Positions 9,451-17,646 of a stretch of DNA of 64,000 nt are shown one piece after another (the first letter of the stretch is position 1; each line of letters starts with the position of its first letter). The notes under the pieces are model-generated. The model was given only the letters and a program-made list of their open reading frames with translations. It was not told the DNA's origin and made no database searches. The position numbers and the translations under genes are program-made. This DNA is from Rarobacter faecitabidus (lineage in GTDB: Bacteria > Actinomycetota > Actinomycetes > Actinomycetales > Cellulomonadaceae), in the NCBI RefSeq assembly GCF_006716265.1, contig NZ_VFOS01000001.1, positions 310,001 through 374,000 on the forward strand, in the 5' to 3' direction.

Positions 9451-10839
9451 GTGCCTAGTGCGTCGGTGACCGCTAAGTCGGGTGCCCCTCGAATTCTCGT
9501 TCTCGGCGGTGGATCCGTCGGCCTGTACTCCGCGCGCCGGCTGCGCCGCCGCCTCGGTTCGCGCGCGCGCATCACCGTCGTGGACGCGCTGCCGTACATG
9601 ACCTACGCGCCGTTCCTCCCCGAGGTCGGCTCGGGTGCGATCGGTGGGCGCGATGTGGTTGCTCCGTTCCTGCGCGCGCTACGCGGCATCGAGACGGTTC
9701 AGGCCAAAGTCACCGGAATCGACCACGCGGGACGCAAGGTGACCGTCAGCCCGAATGTGGGCCCCGACTTCGACATCGAGTACGACGAACTCGTCATCGG
9801 CCTCGGCTCGATCGCCCGCACCCTGCCTATTCCCGGCCTGGCCGAGGAAGCAATCGGCTTCAAGCACGTCGAAGAGGCGCTCTACCTGCGCAACAAGATC
9901 CTCGACCGCGTGCTCATCGCCGCCCACACCGAGGACGAGGCGCTCCGTAAGCGCCTGCTGACGTTCACCTTCATCGGTGGCGGCTTTGCCGGCATCGAAG
10001 CGGTCGCCGAGGCCGAGGACATGGCCCGCGCCGCCGTCAAGAAGATTCCCTCCCTGTCGCAGGACGACCTCAAGTTCGTCGTCATCGAGGGCGCCGACCG
10101 TATCCTGCCCGAACTGCCGCTCGAGATGGCGCAGTACGGCCTGGCGAACCTGCGTCGCCGGGGCATCGACGTGCACCTTTCCACCTTCCTGAGCTCGTGC
10201 GTCGACGGCCATGTCGTCACCTCGACCGGTGTCGAGTTCGACTCGGACACGATCGTGTGGACCGCCGGTGTGCGTGCCAACCCGGTCATCGGCGAGTCGG
10301 ATCTGCCGACGGACAAGCTCGGCCGCCTGACCGTCTCCGCGACGCTGCAGGTCATCGACTACGAGGGCAACGTGGTCCCCGGCGCGTGGGGTGCAGGCGA
10401 CTGCGCCGCCGTGCCGGACCTGTACAACGAGGGCAAGTTCTGCCCGCCGAACGCTCAGCACGCCATCCGCGAGGCCAAGGTGCTGGCCGACAACCTGGTT
10501 GCCAACCTGGCTGGCCGCGGCGTGAGCCAGTACAAGCACAAGAACCTCGGCACCGTCGCGTCGCTCGGCCTGCACAAGGGCGTCGCCGTACTGTTCGGCG
10601 TCGTGAAGCTGAAGGGCTGGCCGGCCTGGTTCGCGCACCGCGCGTACCACGTCATGGCGATGCCGACCCCGAGCCGCAAGACCCGCATCATCTTCGGCTG
10701 GCTGTCGGCAACGTTCCTGCGTCGTGAGCTCGGCCCGCTCGGTGCGACGGCCGACCCGCGCGCATCGTTCCGCGTCGCTTCGGCCCCGCCGAAGCCGAGG
10801 GAAGAGGCTAAGAAGGACGAGCCTGCCAAGTCCGCTTAA
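9451..10839 (+). CDS. ndh: Type II NADH:quinone dehydrogenase (NDH-2)
   Basis: Single-subunit flavoenzyme that passes electrons from NADH to menaquinone at the inner face of the membrane without pumping protons. 462 residues, GTG start with AGGAG. First dinucleotide fold at residues ~14-40 (ILVLGGGSVGLYSARRL, FAD); second near 170-180 (FTFIGGGFAGIEAVAE, NADH); then PYMTYAPFLPEV, VWTAGVRANPV, GAWGAGDCAAVPD and the quinone-site-like PPNAQHAIREA segment. The C-terminal region (WPAWFAHRAYHVMAMPT) is the usual membrane-association part, and the last ~50 residues form a charged tail. It stands alone between ppx and the tRNA. Confidence 0.94.
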   Translation: MPSASVTAKSGAPRILVLGGGSVGLYSARRLRRRLGSRARITVVDALPYMTYAPFLPEVGSGAIGGRDVVAPFLRALRGIETVQAKVTGIDHAGRKVTVSPNVGPDFDIEYDELVIGLGSIARTLPIPGLAEEAIGFKHVEEALYLRNKILDRVLIAAHTEDEALRKRLLTFTFIGGGFAGIEAVAEAEDMARAAVKKIPSLSQDDLKFVVIEGADRILPELPLEMAQYGLANLRRRGIDVHLSTFLSSCVDGHVVTSTGVEFDSDTIVWTAGVRANPVIGESDLPTDKLGRLTVSATLQVIDYEGNVVPGAWGAGDCAAVPDLYNEGKFCPPNAQHAIREAKVLADNLVANLAGRGVSQYKHKNLGTVASLGLHKGVAVLFGVVKLKGWPAWFAHRAYHVMAMPTPSRKTRIIFGWLSATFLRRELGPLGATADPRASFRVASAPPKPREEAKKDEPAKSA

Positions 10840-10845
10840 AGGGCC

Positions 10846-10922
10846 GCCCCCATAGCCCAATTGGCAGAGGCAGCCGACTTAAAATCGGCACAGTGTGGGT
10901 TCGAGTCCCACTGGGGGCACCA
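10846..10922 (+). tRNA. tRNA with UAA anticodon (tRNA-Leu), short variable loop
   Basis: A cloverleaf can be drawn by eye. The acceptor GCCCCCA (10846-10852) pairs with TGGGGGC (10912-10918) and is followed by encoded ACCA. The anticodon stem GCCGA/TCGGC closes the loop CTTAAAA with anticodon TAA, and the T arm is GTGGG-TTCGAGT-CCCAC. UAA reads the leucine codon UUA. The total is 77 nt with CCA and the variable loop is only five bases (ACAGT), although bacterial leucine tRNAs normally carry a long variable arm. Position 73 is A, as in leucine tRNAs. Confidence 0.92.
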
Positions 10923-10946
10923 ACCTGCAAGGCTGCGAAAGCATCG

Positions 10947-10983
10947 CAATGGCCCGGATCCACGATGTGGGTCCGGGCCATTG
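10947..10983. terminator. Bidirectional hairpin between tRNA and metal ATPase gene
   Basis: A 15-base stem (10947-10961 with 10969-10983, one mismatch, loop ACGATGT) starts 24 bases after the tRNA. It is 13 bases beyond the end of the converging ATPase gene, so it can serve both. Confidence 0.75.
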
Positions 10984-10996
10984 GCGTGCCGGGGTG

Positions 10997-12916
10997 CTAC
11001 TTGGTGTGTGCCACGACTCGCGTCATAGTGGTGCGGCCGGGCACGAGTGCGGGTTTGCGTTCGGAGCGGGGGCCGATGGCCCGCAGGGCTCCTAGGATGG
11101 CGACGAGATCGACCACCTCTTGCAGCCATGCGCCAGCGATGGCCGGAAGGAACCCGGCGGCGGCCACCAACATGAGGGCCACGCTAATCGCGATGCCAAG
11201 CCAGATGCTCTGCAGGGCGATGCGCACGGTGTCCTTGCCGATCCGCACGGCCTGGGGGACGCCCGCCAGGGTGTCGAACCGGTTGACAATATCTGCCGAT
11301 TCGCTGGCGGCAGTCGCGCCGCGCGCACCCATCGCGAGGCCGATGTCCGCGGCCGCGAGCACCGGGGCATCGTTGAGCCCGTCGCCAACCATCATCAGGG
11401 GTCGCGGTTGCACATCCGTGACGACGTGGACTTTATCGGCCGGGCGGCAGTCCGCATGCACCTCATCGATCCCGACCTCACGGGCAACGATGTGGGCAGT
11501 GGCGGCCACATCGCCCGTGACCATGAGGGTTCGAGTGACGCCAAGTTCGTGCAGGTCGCGCATGACTTCGCTGGCTTCGGGCCGCGTTTGGTCGCGCATG
11601 ACGAGCGCGCCTGCTGGCGCATCATCCACCGTCACATAAATCGCCAATTCGCCAGGCGCCACTTCAACGCGTTCCAGCGTGGGCGCGAATTGACGCAACC
11701 ACGACGGTTTACCGACCCGCACGGTCACCTCGGTTCGTCCCGGCACGGCAGCAAACGTTGCAGTGACCCCATTGGCGGGCAGTTCTTCGGCCCCGGTGGA
11801 TTCGAGCAGGGCGCGGCCGTGGGCCCGGCCTGCGGCCACAACGGCTCCGGCCAAGACGTGCGACGAGTAGGCCTCGGCCGATGCGGCATATTGAAGCACT
11901 TCATCGTCATTGAAACCGGGTGCGGGAATCACGCGTTCCAAGCTGGGATGCCCGGTCGTGATCGTGCCGGTCTTGTCGAAGGCCACGGACCGGACCTGCG
12001 AGAGTTGTTCGAGTGTCTGCCCGCTATTCACGATCAGACCGTGCCGTGCGGCGCGGCTCATACCACCCAGGAAGGCGACAGGCGCGGCGATCAGTAGCGG
12101 GCAGGGGGTTGCCACGACCAGGACCTCGGCAAACCGGACGGAGTCCCCGCTGACCGCCCAGGCAATCGATGCAATCGCCAAGGACAGGATGGTGAATGGC
12201 ACTGCGTACCGGTCAGCGAGCCGCACCACCTTCGACTTGCTGCCCGCGGCCTGTTCGACCAGCCGCACGATCTGCTGGTATTCGCTCTGGTCGGCGGTTG
12301 CCACAGCGCGCATGCGAATTGCCGTGGAACCGTTGACGGCGCCGCTGGACACGTGTTCACCCGCGGCACGATCCACGGGCAGGCTCTCCCCGGTAAGCGA
12401 CGACTCGTCAAACATTGCCGATTCGGTCAGCAGGACCGCATCGACGGGAACCACCGAACCGGGGCGCACCAGCAGGATGTCGCCGACGACAACCTCATCA
12501 ACGGGAACCTCGCGTGCGCCATCTTCTAAGTCACTGCCCGACACGAGAAGCGCCGTTTGTGGCGCTTGGCGCAGTAGCGCCGTCAGTTCCTGGGTGGACC
12601 GGTTCGATGCGTAGTCCTCCAGCGCCGTCCCGCCTGTGAGCATGAGCACGACGATCAGCGCAGCCCAGGGTTCACCCACCAGAACGGCGGCCGTGATCGC
12701 CATGACTGCCAAAATGTCCAGACCCGCATGCCCCTTGATGAGTTGGCGGATCATCGAGACTGCCTCAACAGCGGCGATCAGGAGGCTGTAGCCCCCGACC
12801 AGCCACGCAGTCAAGTGTCCGGCGGGCGTCGCGGACAGCACAAGGCCGGCGATCGCCACGACGAGCGTGGCAAACACTTGCGGGTAGACGCGGATCGCGC
12901 TGACTAACCTTGCCAT
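10997..12916 (-). CDS. Heavy-metal P1B-type ATPase without N-terminal metal domain
   Basis: Membrane pump of 639 residues, predicted to move a metal cation using ATP. Four membrane helices (about residues 10-110) precede the actuator domain with TGES. The transport-site motif reads ATPCPLLIAAP (CPL rather than the usual CPC), then comes the phosphorylated Asp in DKTGTIT, the hinge GDGLNDAP and two final helices. There is no CXXC or ferredoxin-like metal-binding domain at the N-terminus, and SSHVL stands where the HP motif is usual. I chose ATG 12916 (MARLVSAIRV, AAGG upstream); the frame is open further to 13024 but that part looks non-coding. The substrate cannot be assigned. Confidence 0.9.
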   Translation of the reverse strand: MARLVSAIRVYPQVFATLVVAIAGLVLSATPAGHLTAWLVGGYSLLIAAVEAVSMIRQLIKGHAGLDILAVMAITAAVLVGEPWAALIVVLMLTGGTALEDYASNRSTQELTALLRQAPQTALLVSGSDLEDGAREVPVDEVVVGDILLVRPGSVVPVDAVLLTESAMFDESSLTGESLPVDRAAGEHVSSGAVNGSTAIRMRAVATADQSEYQQIVRLVEQAAGSKSKVVRLADRYAVPFTILSLAIASIAWAVSGDSVRFAEVLVVATPCPLLIAAPVAFLGGMSRAARHGLIVNSGQTLEQLSQVRSVAFDKTGTITTGHPSLERVIPAPGFNDDEVLQYAASAEAYSSHVLAGAVVAAGRAHGRALLESTGAEELPANGVTATFAAVPGRTEVTVRVGKPSWLRQFAPTLERVEVAPGELAIYVTVDDAPAGALVMRDQTRPEASEVMRDLHELGVTRTLMVTGDVAATAHIVAREVGIDEVHADCRPADKVHVVTDVQPRPLMMVGDGLNDAPVLAAADIGLAMGARGATAASESADIVNRFDTLAGVPQAVRIGKDTVRIALQSIWLGIAISVALMLVAAAGFLPAIAGAWLQEVVDLVAILGALRAIGPRSERKPALVPGRTTMTRVVAHTK

Positions 12917-13155
12917 AGTGTCAGCCTTGCAAATTTGCTCAGCAAATGCACCGCAGGAAAGCCTATCCTCACTGCAATTCCAGGCATTTCGGGCATCCGG
13001 GCCGACCGCCTGCCAATGCGTCAAGCGGGCATCTGAGACGGCCCCAGACGCACATCGCGGCGGTCAAATTGACGCCCGCACGATCCGTCTCATACCCCGT
13101 CTCACGGTTCGATCACATCCGCGCCACGTAATACTCGACCTATAACGTAGGGATT

Positions 13156-14028
13156 GTGCTCCACGATGATCGCCCCGCCGCGCAGTCAGACAACCAGCCT
13201 GCCGGCGCTTCGCACCCGAACCCCGCGCAGCAGGCGGCCGCGCCGCCCCGGCGCGGCCGCTACCTGTTCATCACGGGCGTCGCCGTTGCCGTCTTCGCGG
13301 CCGTCGTCATCGCGGGCCAGTTGACGAACAACAACACCCAACAGCCCCCATCGGCGACCCCACCCGCGGCAGAAACGTCCGCCGCAGGCGGCGAGGGCAC
13401 GACGGAGGACTCGTCCAATCAGAGCGTCGACCCCGAGGCGGATCAAGTCGCCCCGGCCACGGGCCAGGAGGGCATCGACCACGCCCGCCATGATCCGGAC
13501 GACACTATGGCGATCGGCGACATCGACGCTCCCGTCACGGTCGTGGAGTGGACGGACCTGCGGTGCTCCTACTGCGCGGCGTTCATGAACGACACATTTG
13601 AGGCGCTCAAGACCCACTACATCGACACGGGCCTGGTCCGCTGGGAGTTCTACGACGTCGCATATTTCGGTGACGACTCCACTCAGGGCGCAATCGCGGC
13701 TCGCGCGGCGGCGCGGCAGAACTCGTTCGAGGATTTCCTCCGCACCGCCTACGCCGCGGCCCCCGAGCGCGGCCTGCCCGATCTTCCGCGCGACAAGCTG
13801 CTGCAGTTCGCCGCCGATGCGGGCGTGCCCGACCTGGATCTGTTCGAGCAGGACCTCGACAACCCCGACCTGATCCAGCAGGTCAAGGAAAGCACCTACT
13901 ACGCGCGCGTCAACGCCGTGGCGGGCGTGCCGTTCTTCAACATCGACGGCACGGTGATTGGTGGCGCGCAGTCGCTCGAAACCTTCACGAAAGCCATCGA
14001 TGAGAAGCTGGCCGCGGCGGGCCGCTGA
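13156..14028 (+). CDS. Membrane-anchored DsbA-like thioredoxin-fold protein
   Basis: 290 residues: a proline-rich cytoplasmic start, one membrane anchor (about 35-54, YLFITGVAVAVFAAVVIAG), an acidic low-complexity linker to about residue 115, then a DsbA/DSBA-like thioredoxin domain facing outside. The active-site pair is Cys137-Ser-Tyr-Cys140 and the cis-proline loop is GVPFF. It likely makes, breaks or isomerises disulfides in exported proteins. The gene overlaps the following CcdA-like gene by one base (TGATG), so the two are probably translated together, with the membrane protein supplying or removing electrons. GTG start at 13156; TATAAC at 13141 could be its -10 element. Confidence 0.88.
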   Translation: MLHDDRPAAQSDNQPAGASHPNPAQQAAAPPRRGRYLFITGVAVAVFAAVVIAGQLTNNNTQQPPSATPPAAETSAAGGEGTTEDSSNQSVDPEADQVAPATGQEGIDHARHDPDDTMAIGDIDAPVTVVEWTDLRCSYCAAFMNDTFEALKTHYIDTGLVRWEFYDVAYFGDDSTQGAIAARAAARQNSFEDFLRTAYAAAPERGLPDLPRDKLLQFAADAGVPDLDLFEQDLDNPDLIQQVKESTYYARVNAVAGVPFFNIDGTVIGGAQSLETFTKAIDEKLAAAGR

Positions 14029-14870
14029 TGGACATCGGCATCATCGGGGCGCTCGCGGGCGGCCTGCTCACGCTGCTGAGCCCGTGTTCGGCGCTCCTGT
14101 TGCCCGCATTCTTCGCGTACGCGTTCACGAGTCCGGGACGGCTACTCGAACGCACGGGCATCTTCTACCTGGGGCTTATCACGACGCTCGTGCCGCTCGG
14201 GGTGCTCGCGGGAAGTGTAGGCGCCTATTTCGGCGAGCACCGCTCGGCCGTCATCGCGATCGCGGCGATCGCCGTCATCGTCTTCGGCGCACTCCAGGTG
14301 ATCAATATCCCGCTGCCGGGCGGCCGCACGCTCGCCGGTGGGACGACGCCACTTGCCGTCTACGCGCTCGGGGTCGTGTACGGCATCGCTTCGGTGTGCG
14401 CCGGACCGATCCTGGGGACTGTACTGGCGGTTGCCGTGGCATCGGCTAGCGCGCTGTACGGCGGGATCGTCCTGCTTTCGTTCGCGGCCGGGATGGTCAT
14501 TCCGCTGCTGTTGCTCGCGCTTTTGTGGACGAGGCTTCCGTCGCTCCAAAGGCTCGTCCGCCCCCGCGGATTCTCGCTCTCGCTCGGGCCGGTCACCTGG
14601 ACCAATACGTGGACGCAGCTCGCTGGGGGAGTCTTCACGATCGCGCTGGGAGTCCTGCTGCTGGTGACTGAGGGGACCGCATTGCTGCCGTCGCCCCTCA
14701 CCTCGGGGCAGCACGTCCGACTCGAATCGGCGGTGCTCGACGCGACCTCAGCGGTGCCGAACTCGCTCGTTATCGCCGTGGCACTGGTGCTTCTCGCCGC
14801 CGGCATCGCGGGCCGCATCGCCTGGTCGCGGCGCATTCGGTCGGGATCGCGGGCGACAGCTTCCGACTGA
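14028..14870 (+). CDS. CcdA/DsbD-type cytochrome c biogenesis membrane protein
   Basis: 280-residue polytopic membrane protein with about seven helices. It has the two CcdA-family cysteine motifs: LLSPCSALLLP (about residue 19) near the first helix and SVCAGPILG (about residue 124). Proteins of this family carry electrons across the membrane from cytoplasmic thioredoxin to extracytoplasmic thiol proteins. Its translational coupling to the DsbA-like protein makes that protein the likely partner. The call to the CcdA superfamily is firm; whether it serves cytochrome c maturation or another thiol pathway is not shown here, since no other ccs genes are near. Confidence 0.86.
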   Translation: MDIGIIGALAGGLLTLLSPCSALLLPAFFAYAFTSPGRLLERTGIFYLGLITTLVPLGVLAGSVGAYFGEHRSAVIAIAAIAVIVFGALQVINIPLPGGRTLAGGTTPLAVYALGVVYGIASVCAGPILGTVLAVAVASASALYGGIVLLSFAAGMVIPLLLLALLWTRLPSLQRLVRPRGFSLSLGPVTWTNTWTQLAGGVFTIALGVLLLVTEGTALLPSPLTSGQHVRLESAVLDATSAVPNSLVIAVALVLLAAGIAGRIAWSRRIRSGSRATASD

Positions 14871-14950
14871 GGGGCGACGCCACGGCGCGGCAACGCGCAC
14901 GACAGAACCCGACTGATGGGTCGGCGCGCGGCGCGCACCCCACCGCGCGC

Positions 14951-14985
14951 ACCGCGCCTGTCGCGACCGCGCCTGTCGCGACCGC
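14951..14985. repeat. 15-bp direct repeats after ccdA-like gene
   Basis: ACCGCGCCTGTCGCG occurs twice in direct succession (14951-14965 and 14966-14980) and then starts a third time. It belongs to a repeat-rich 290-bp gap between convergent genes. Confidence 0.85.
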
Positions 14986-15003
14986 GCTGGCCCGCCTTCA
15001 CTT

Positions 15004-15074
15004 ATCGTTTGCGGGCTTTCTGTGCGCCTGGGGCTTTCACAAGCGAGCAAACGACGGGGGAACCCGCAAACGAT
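15004..15074. repeat. 12-bp perfect inverted repeat spanning 71 bp
   Basis: ATCGTTTGCGGG at 15004-15015 and its exact complement CCCGCAAACGAT at 15063-15074 flank 47 bases. It lies between two convergent genes and directly precedes an 18-bp tandem repeat. It may form a long hairpin; function unknown. Confidence 0.7.
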
Positions 15075-15077
15075 GGC

Positions 15078-15156
15078 CGGGCACTCGATTGCGGCCGGGC
15101 ACGGAATTACGGCCGGGCACTCGATTGCGGCCGGGCACTGAAAAATGGCCGGACAC
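15078..15156. repeat. 18-bp tandem repeats (CGGGCACTCGATTGCGGC), four copies plus a partial
   Basis: Units at 15078, 15096, 15114 and 15132 share the frame CGGGCAC....GGC. Units 1 and 3 are identical, 2 and 4 vary in the middle, and a fifth (CGGACAC) begins at 15150, only seven bases before the end of the next gene. There is no coding evidence. Confidence 0.9.
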
Positions 15157-15162
15157 AAAAAG

Positions 15163-16278
15163 TCAGGCGAACACGTCGAGGGCCAGGCGGCCGGATTCTC
15201 GCCAGCCTTCCACCTGAGCCACCGCCTCACCCGCGCTGATACCCAGTTCGTCTACGAGAACCTGGGCCAGGGCGCCGCCGATTGATTCGACCATCCCCGC
15301 GTTCCCGCAGGCGTAGATACGCGCACCCGCATCTAGCCAGTCCACGACATCCGGACCGAATTCCTGCAGGACCTCCTGCACGTACCGAGGACCGTCCTGG
15401 CGGGTGGACATTGCGACATCCACCCGCGACAGTGAACCCGACGCAAGGGCGGCGGAGAACTCGTCCTCGAATGCGCTGCGGCGCTCGCCACCGCCCTCGC
15501 CACCGCTCCCGCGCTCGCCATACACGAGCCAGGCTCGGCCCGGCGCCCCCGTCAGCCCGCGCTCGCGCAAGAACGCGCGGAAGGGCCCGTACCCCGTCCC
15601 GGTGGCGATGAGCAGCAGGTCGCTGCCGTCGTCCGGCAACCGGAACTGCGGATTGGGAATGGGGAAGATCGCGGCGTTCGCACCCACCGCGGTGGTGAGG
15701 AGGGACGAGGCAACCCCGGCGCGCATGCGCCCCTCGCGTTCGGTGGGATGGTGCCCCACGATCAGGTCTAGCCGTTCCTCCTCGCGCGGTGACGAGGCGA
15801 GCGAGAACGCGCGAGGGGCTGCGGGGCGGAGCGTGGCAAGTATCGCGTCGGCCTGCGCGGGGGCATCGGGAATCGACGCAATGACATCGAGCGCATCGGG
15901 CACCGGCGGCGCCGCCGAATGCGGTCCGGGTGCGGGCGCGAGTCCCGCGAGGCGGAGCAGTTTCATCGAGGGGATGGACAGTTCGCGCGTCGAAAGCCAC
16001 GCGCCGACAGGCTGATCACCTGTGGCCCGCGCGGGGGAGCCGGGGACGAGTCCAAGCGCGGCTACAACCCCCTCCACCTGGCCCGCGAGCGCGGGCGGGA
16101 TAACGCCCACCGTGTCGCCGGGCTCGATGCCGAGTGCGGCAGCATCCGCTGCCAGGGAGACCAGCCAGGTCTCGTGCCCGGGCGCGGCGCGTGCGACGAG
16201 TTCGGCAGCTGCGATCCGCACCTGTTGGGGGTTGCGGGCGGAGATGGCAGGCAGCGGGGAGGTGTCCATGTACCTCAT
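15163..16278 (-). CDS. FAD/NADPH-binding flavoprotein reductase (CysJ/cytochrome P450 reductase-like module)
   Basis: 371 residues resembling the FAD plus NADP(H) half of sulfite reductase flavoprotein and cytochrome P450 reductase, with no flavodoxin domain. Landmarks are the FAD motif PRAFSLASSP (RxxS), the NADP site GTGYGPFRAFLRERG with VYGERGSGG, and YACGNAGMVESIGGAL near the C-terminus. The first ~190 residues correspond to the connecting domain. It presumably moves electrons from NADPH to a separate flavodoxin or acceptor; no such gene is adjacent. Start ATG 16278 is preceded by CGCAAT six bases upstream (leaderless type); ATG 16269 is possible. It is divergent from the BI-1 gene. Confidence 0.8.
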   Translation of the reverse strand: MRYMDTSPLPAISARNPQQVRIAAAELVARAAPGHETWLVSLAADAAALGIEPGDTVGVIPPALAGQVEGVVAALGLVPGSPARATGDQPVGAWLSTRELSIPSMKLLRLAGLAPAPGPHSAAPPVPDALDVIASIPDAPAQADAILATLRPAAPRAFSLASSPREEERLDLIVGHHPTEREGRMRAGVASSLLTTAVGANAAIFPIPNPQFRLPDDGSDLLLIATGTGYGPFRAFLRERGLTGAPGRAWLVYGERGSGGEGGGERRSAFEDEFSAALASGSLSRVDVAMSTRQDGPRYVQEVLQEFGPDVVDWLDAGARIYACGNAGMVESIGGALAQVLVDELGISAGEAVAQVEGWRESGRLALDVFA

Positions 16279-16385
16279 CGTCCCATTGCGCCAATTCCCA
16301 GCCCAAACGACTACAATCGTTTGGACCGGTCGCCCTCGACGCGACTGCCACGGCCGCATCAAACGACCACTTTGGAGTCCCACCG

Positions 16386-17186
16386 ATGTCCAATCCCGTT
16401 TTCTCAAGCCCTGCCTACAGTTCCGCTACGCAGGTCCAGCACTTTCCGGACCAGTCCACGGCTACCCCGACGGGCGACCCGTCGACGCTGCAGTCGATGT
16501 ACAACGCCCCCTCGGCGACGCCGCTCGACACGAACCGCATGACGTATGACGACGTCATCATGAAGACGGCGGGCCTCCTGGTGCTGCTTCTTGCAACCGG
16601 CGTCGTGTCCTGGTCTCTCGTGGATTCCGTGCCCGGCCTGTGGCTCGGCGGACTGGTCGTGGGACTCGTGCTCGGCCTCGTCAACGCGTTCAAGCGCAAC
16701 CCGAGCCCCGTGCTCATCGCCTTGTATGCCGCGGCCGAGGGCCTGTTCCTCGGCGGCATCTCCGCCTCCTTCAATGTCGTGTACGACGGCATTGTGCTGC
16801 AGGCGGTGCTTGCCACCCTCGCAACGTTCACCGCGTCGCTGCTGTTGTTCACGTCGGGTGCTGTGCGGGTGACGCCAAAGTTCAACCGGTTCCTGCTGGT
16901 CGCGATCGCCGGGTATGCGCTGTTCTCGCTGGCCAACCTCATCCTGGTGTGGACCGGCGTCCTGGACGGCTGGGGAATGCGCGGGGGCCAGTGGGGCATC
17001 ATCATCGGCATCGTGGCCGTCGTACTCGCCGCAATGTCCCTGATCAGCGACTTCGACTCGATCAAGCGCGGCGTACAGGCCGGCGCGCCGCGGAAGTTCG
17101 CGTGGGCGGCGGCGTTTGGGCTCGTGGTCACCCTCGTATGGCTCTACCTCGAGTTCCTGCGCCTGCTGGCCATCTTGCGGAACTGA
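16386..17186 (+). CDS. Bax inhibitor-1/YccA family membrane protein
   Basis: 266 residues. A polar N-terminus of about 60 residues (rich in Ser, Thr, Gln, Pro) is followed by about seven closely spaced membrane helices. The family pattern includes KTAGLLVLLLATGVVSW, the AAEGLFLGGISASF segment, and the acidic end ISDFDSIKRGV, where conserved aspartates sit in BI-1 proteins. Related proteins act as pH-sensitive Ca2+ leak channels; the role in actinomycetes is unknown. ATG at 16386 with TTGGAG eight bases upstream is clear. It is read divergently from the flavoprotein reductase and lies 51 bases before the FKBP gene, perhaps in one transcript. Confidence 0.9.
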   Translation: MSNPVFSSPAYSSATQVQHFPDQSTATPTGDPSTLQSMYNAPSATPLDTNRMTYDDVIMKTAGLLVLLLATGVVSWSLVDSVPGLWLGGLVVGLVLGLVNAFKRNPSPVLIALYAAAEGLFLGGISASFNVVYDGIVLQAVLATLATFTASLLLFTSGAVRVTPKFNRFLLVAIAGYALFSLANLILVWTGVLDGWGMRGGQWGIIIGIVAVVLAAMSLISDFDSIKRGVQAGAPRKFAWAAAFGLVVTLVWLYLEFLRLLAILRN

Positions 17187-17237
17187 CGTAGTCCCTGCCG
17201 ACACGGCCAACCCATCCACCACGATCTGGAGCATCCA

Positions 17238-17645
17238 TTGAGCGTTCAACTTCCCGAGGTAACCGGCGAATTCGGCATCGAGCCGACGCTGTCCTTCCCG
17301 ACCGATTCTGCCCCTGACGGCCTGCAGGTTTCCATCCTCTCGGAGGGCGACGGCGAAATCGTCGCCGTCGGTGACGCGATCGACGTGAACTATCACGGGC
17401 AGATCTGGGGCGGCGGCATCTTCGACTCGTCCTTCCGGCGCGGGCAGTCGATCGACTTCCCGATCGGCGTCGGCATGGTCATCAAGGGCTGGGACGAATC
17501 GCTCGTCGGTAAGAAGGTCGGTTCCCGCGTGCTCGTGTCGATTCCGCCGGAGTTCGGCTACGGCGCCCGCGGTGTTCCGCAGGCGGGCATCGGCGGCGAC
17601 GACACCCTGGTCTTCGTCGTCGACCTGCTCGGCATCAAGCGCTGA
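17238..17645 (+). CDS. FKBP-type peptidyl-prolyl cis-trans isomerase
   Basis: 135-residue cytoplasmic single-domain FKBP, catalysing proline isomerisation in protein folding. No signal peptide or lipobox is seen. Landmarks are VNYHGQIWGGGIFDSSFRRG, the VIKGWDESLVGKKVGSR helix and strand with the binding-pocket Trp, IPPEFGYGARG, and the final strand DTLVFVVDLLGI. TTG start at 17238 with GGAG six bases upstream. Immediately followed, one base after its stop, by the LysR-type ligand-binding gene; actinobacteria often keep these two together. Confidence 0.95.
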   Translation: MSVQLPEVTGEFGIEPTLSFPTDSAPDGLQVSILSEGDGEIVAVGDAIDVNYHGQIWGGGIFDSSFRRGQSIDFPIGVGMVIKGWDESLVGKKVGSRVLVSIPPEFGYGARGVPQAGIGGDDTLVFVVDLLGIKR

Positions 17646-17646
17646 G

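Noticed and set aside
10846-10922. Attachment site for an integrated element at the tRNA gene
   Set aside because: No integrase gene and no second copy of the tRNA 3' end were seen downstream.
15078-15156. CRISPR array
   Set aside because: The 18-bp units have no unique spacers; it is a simple tandem repeat.
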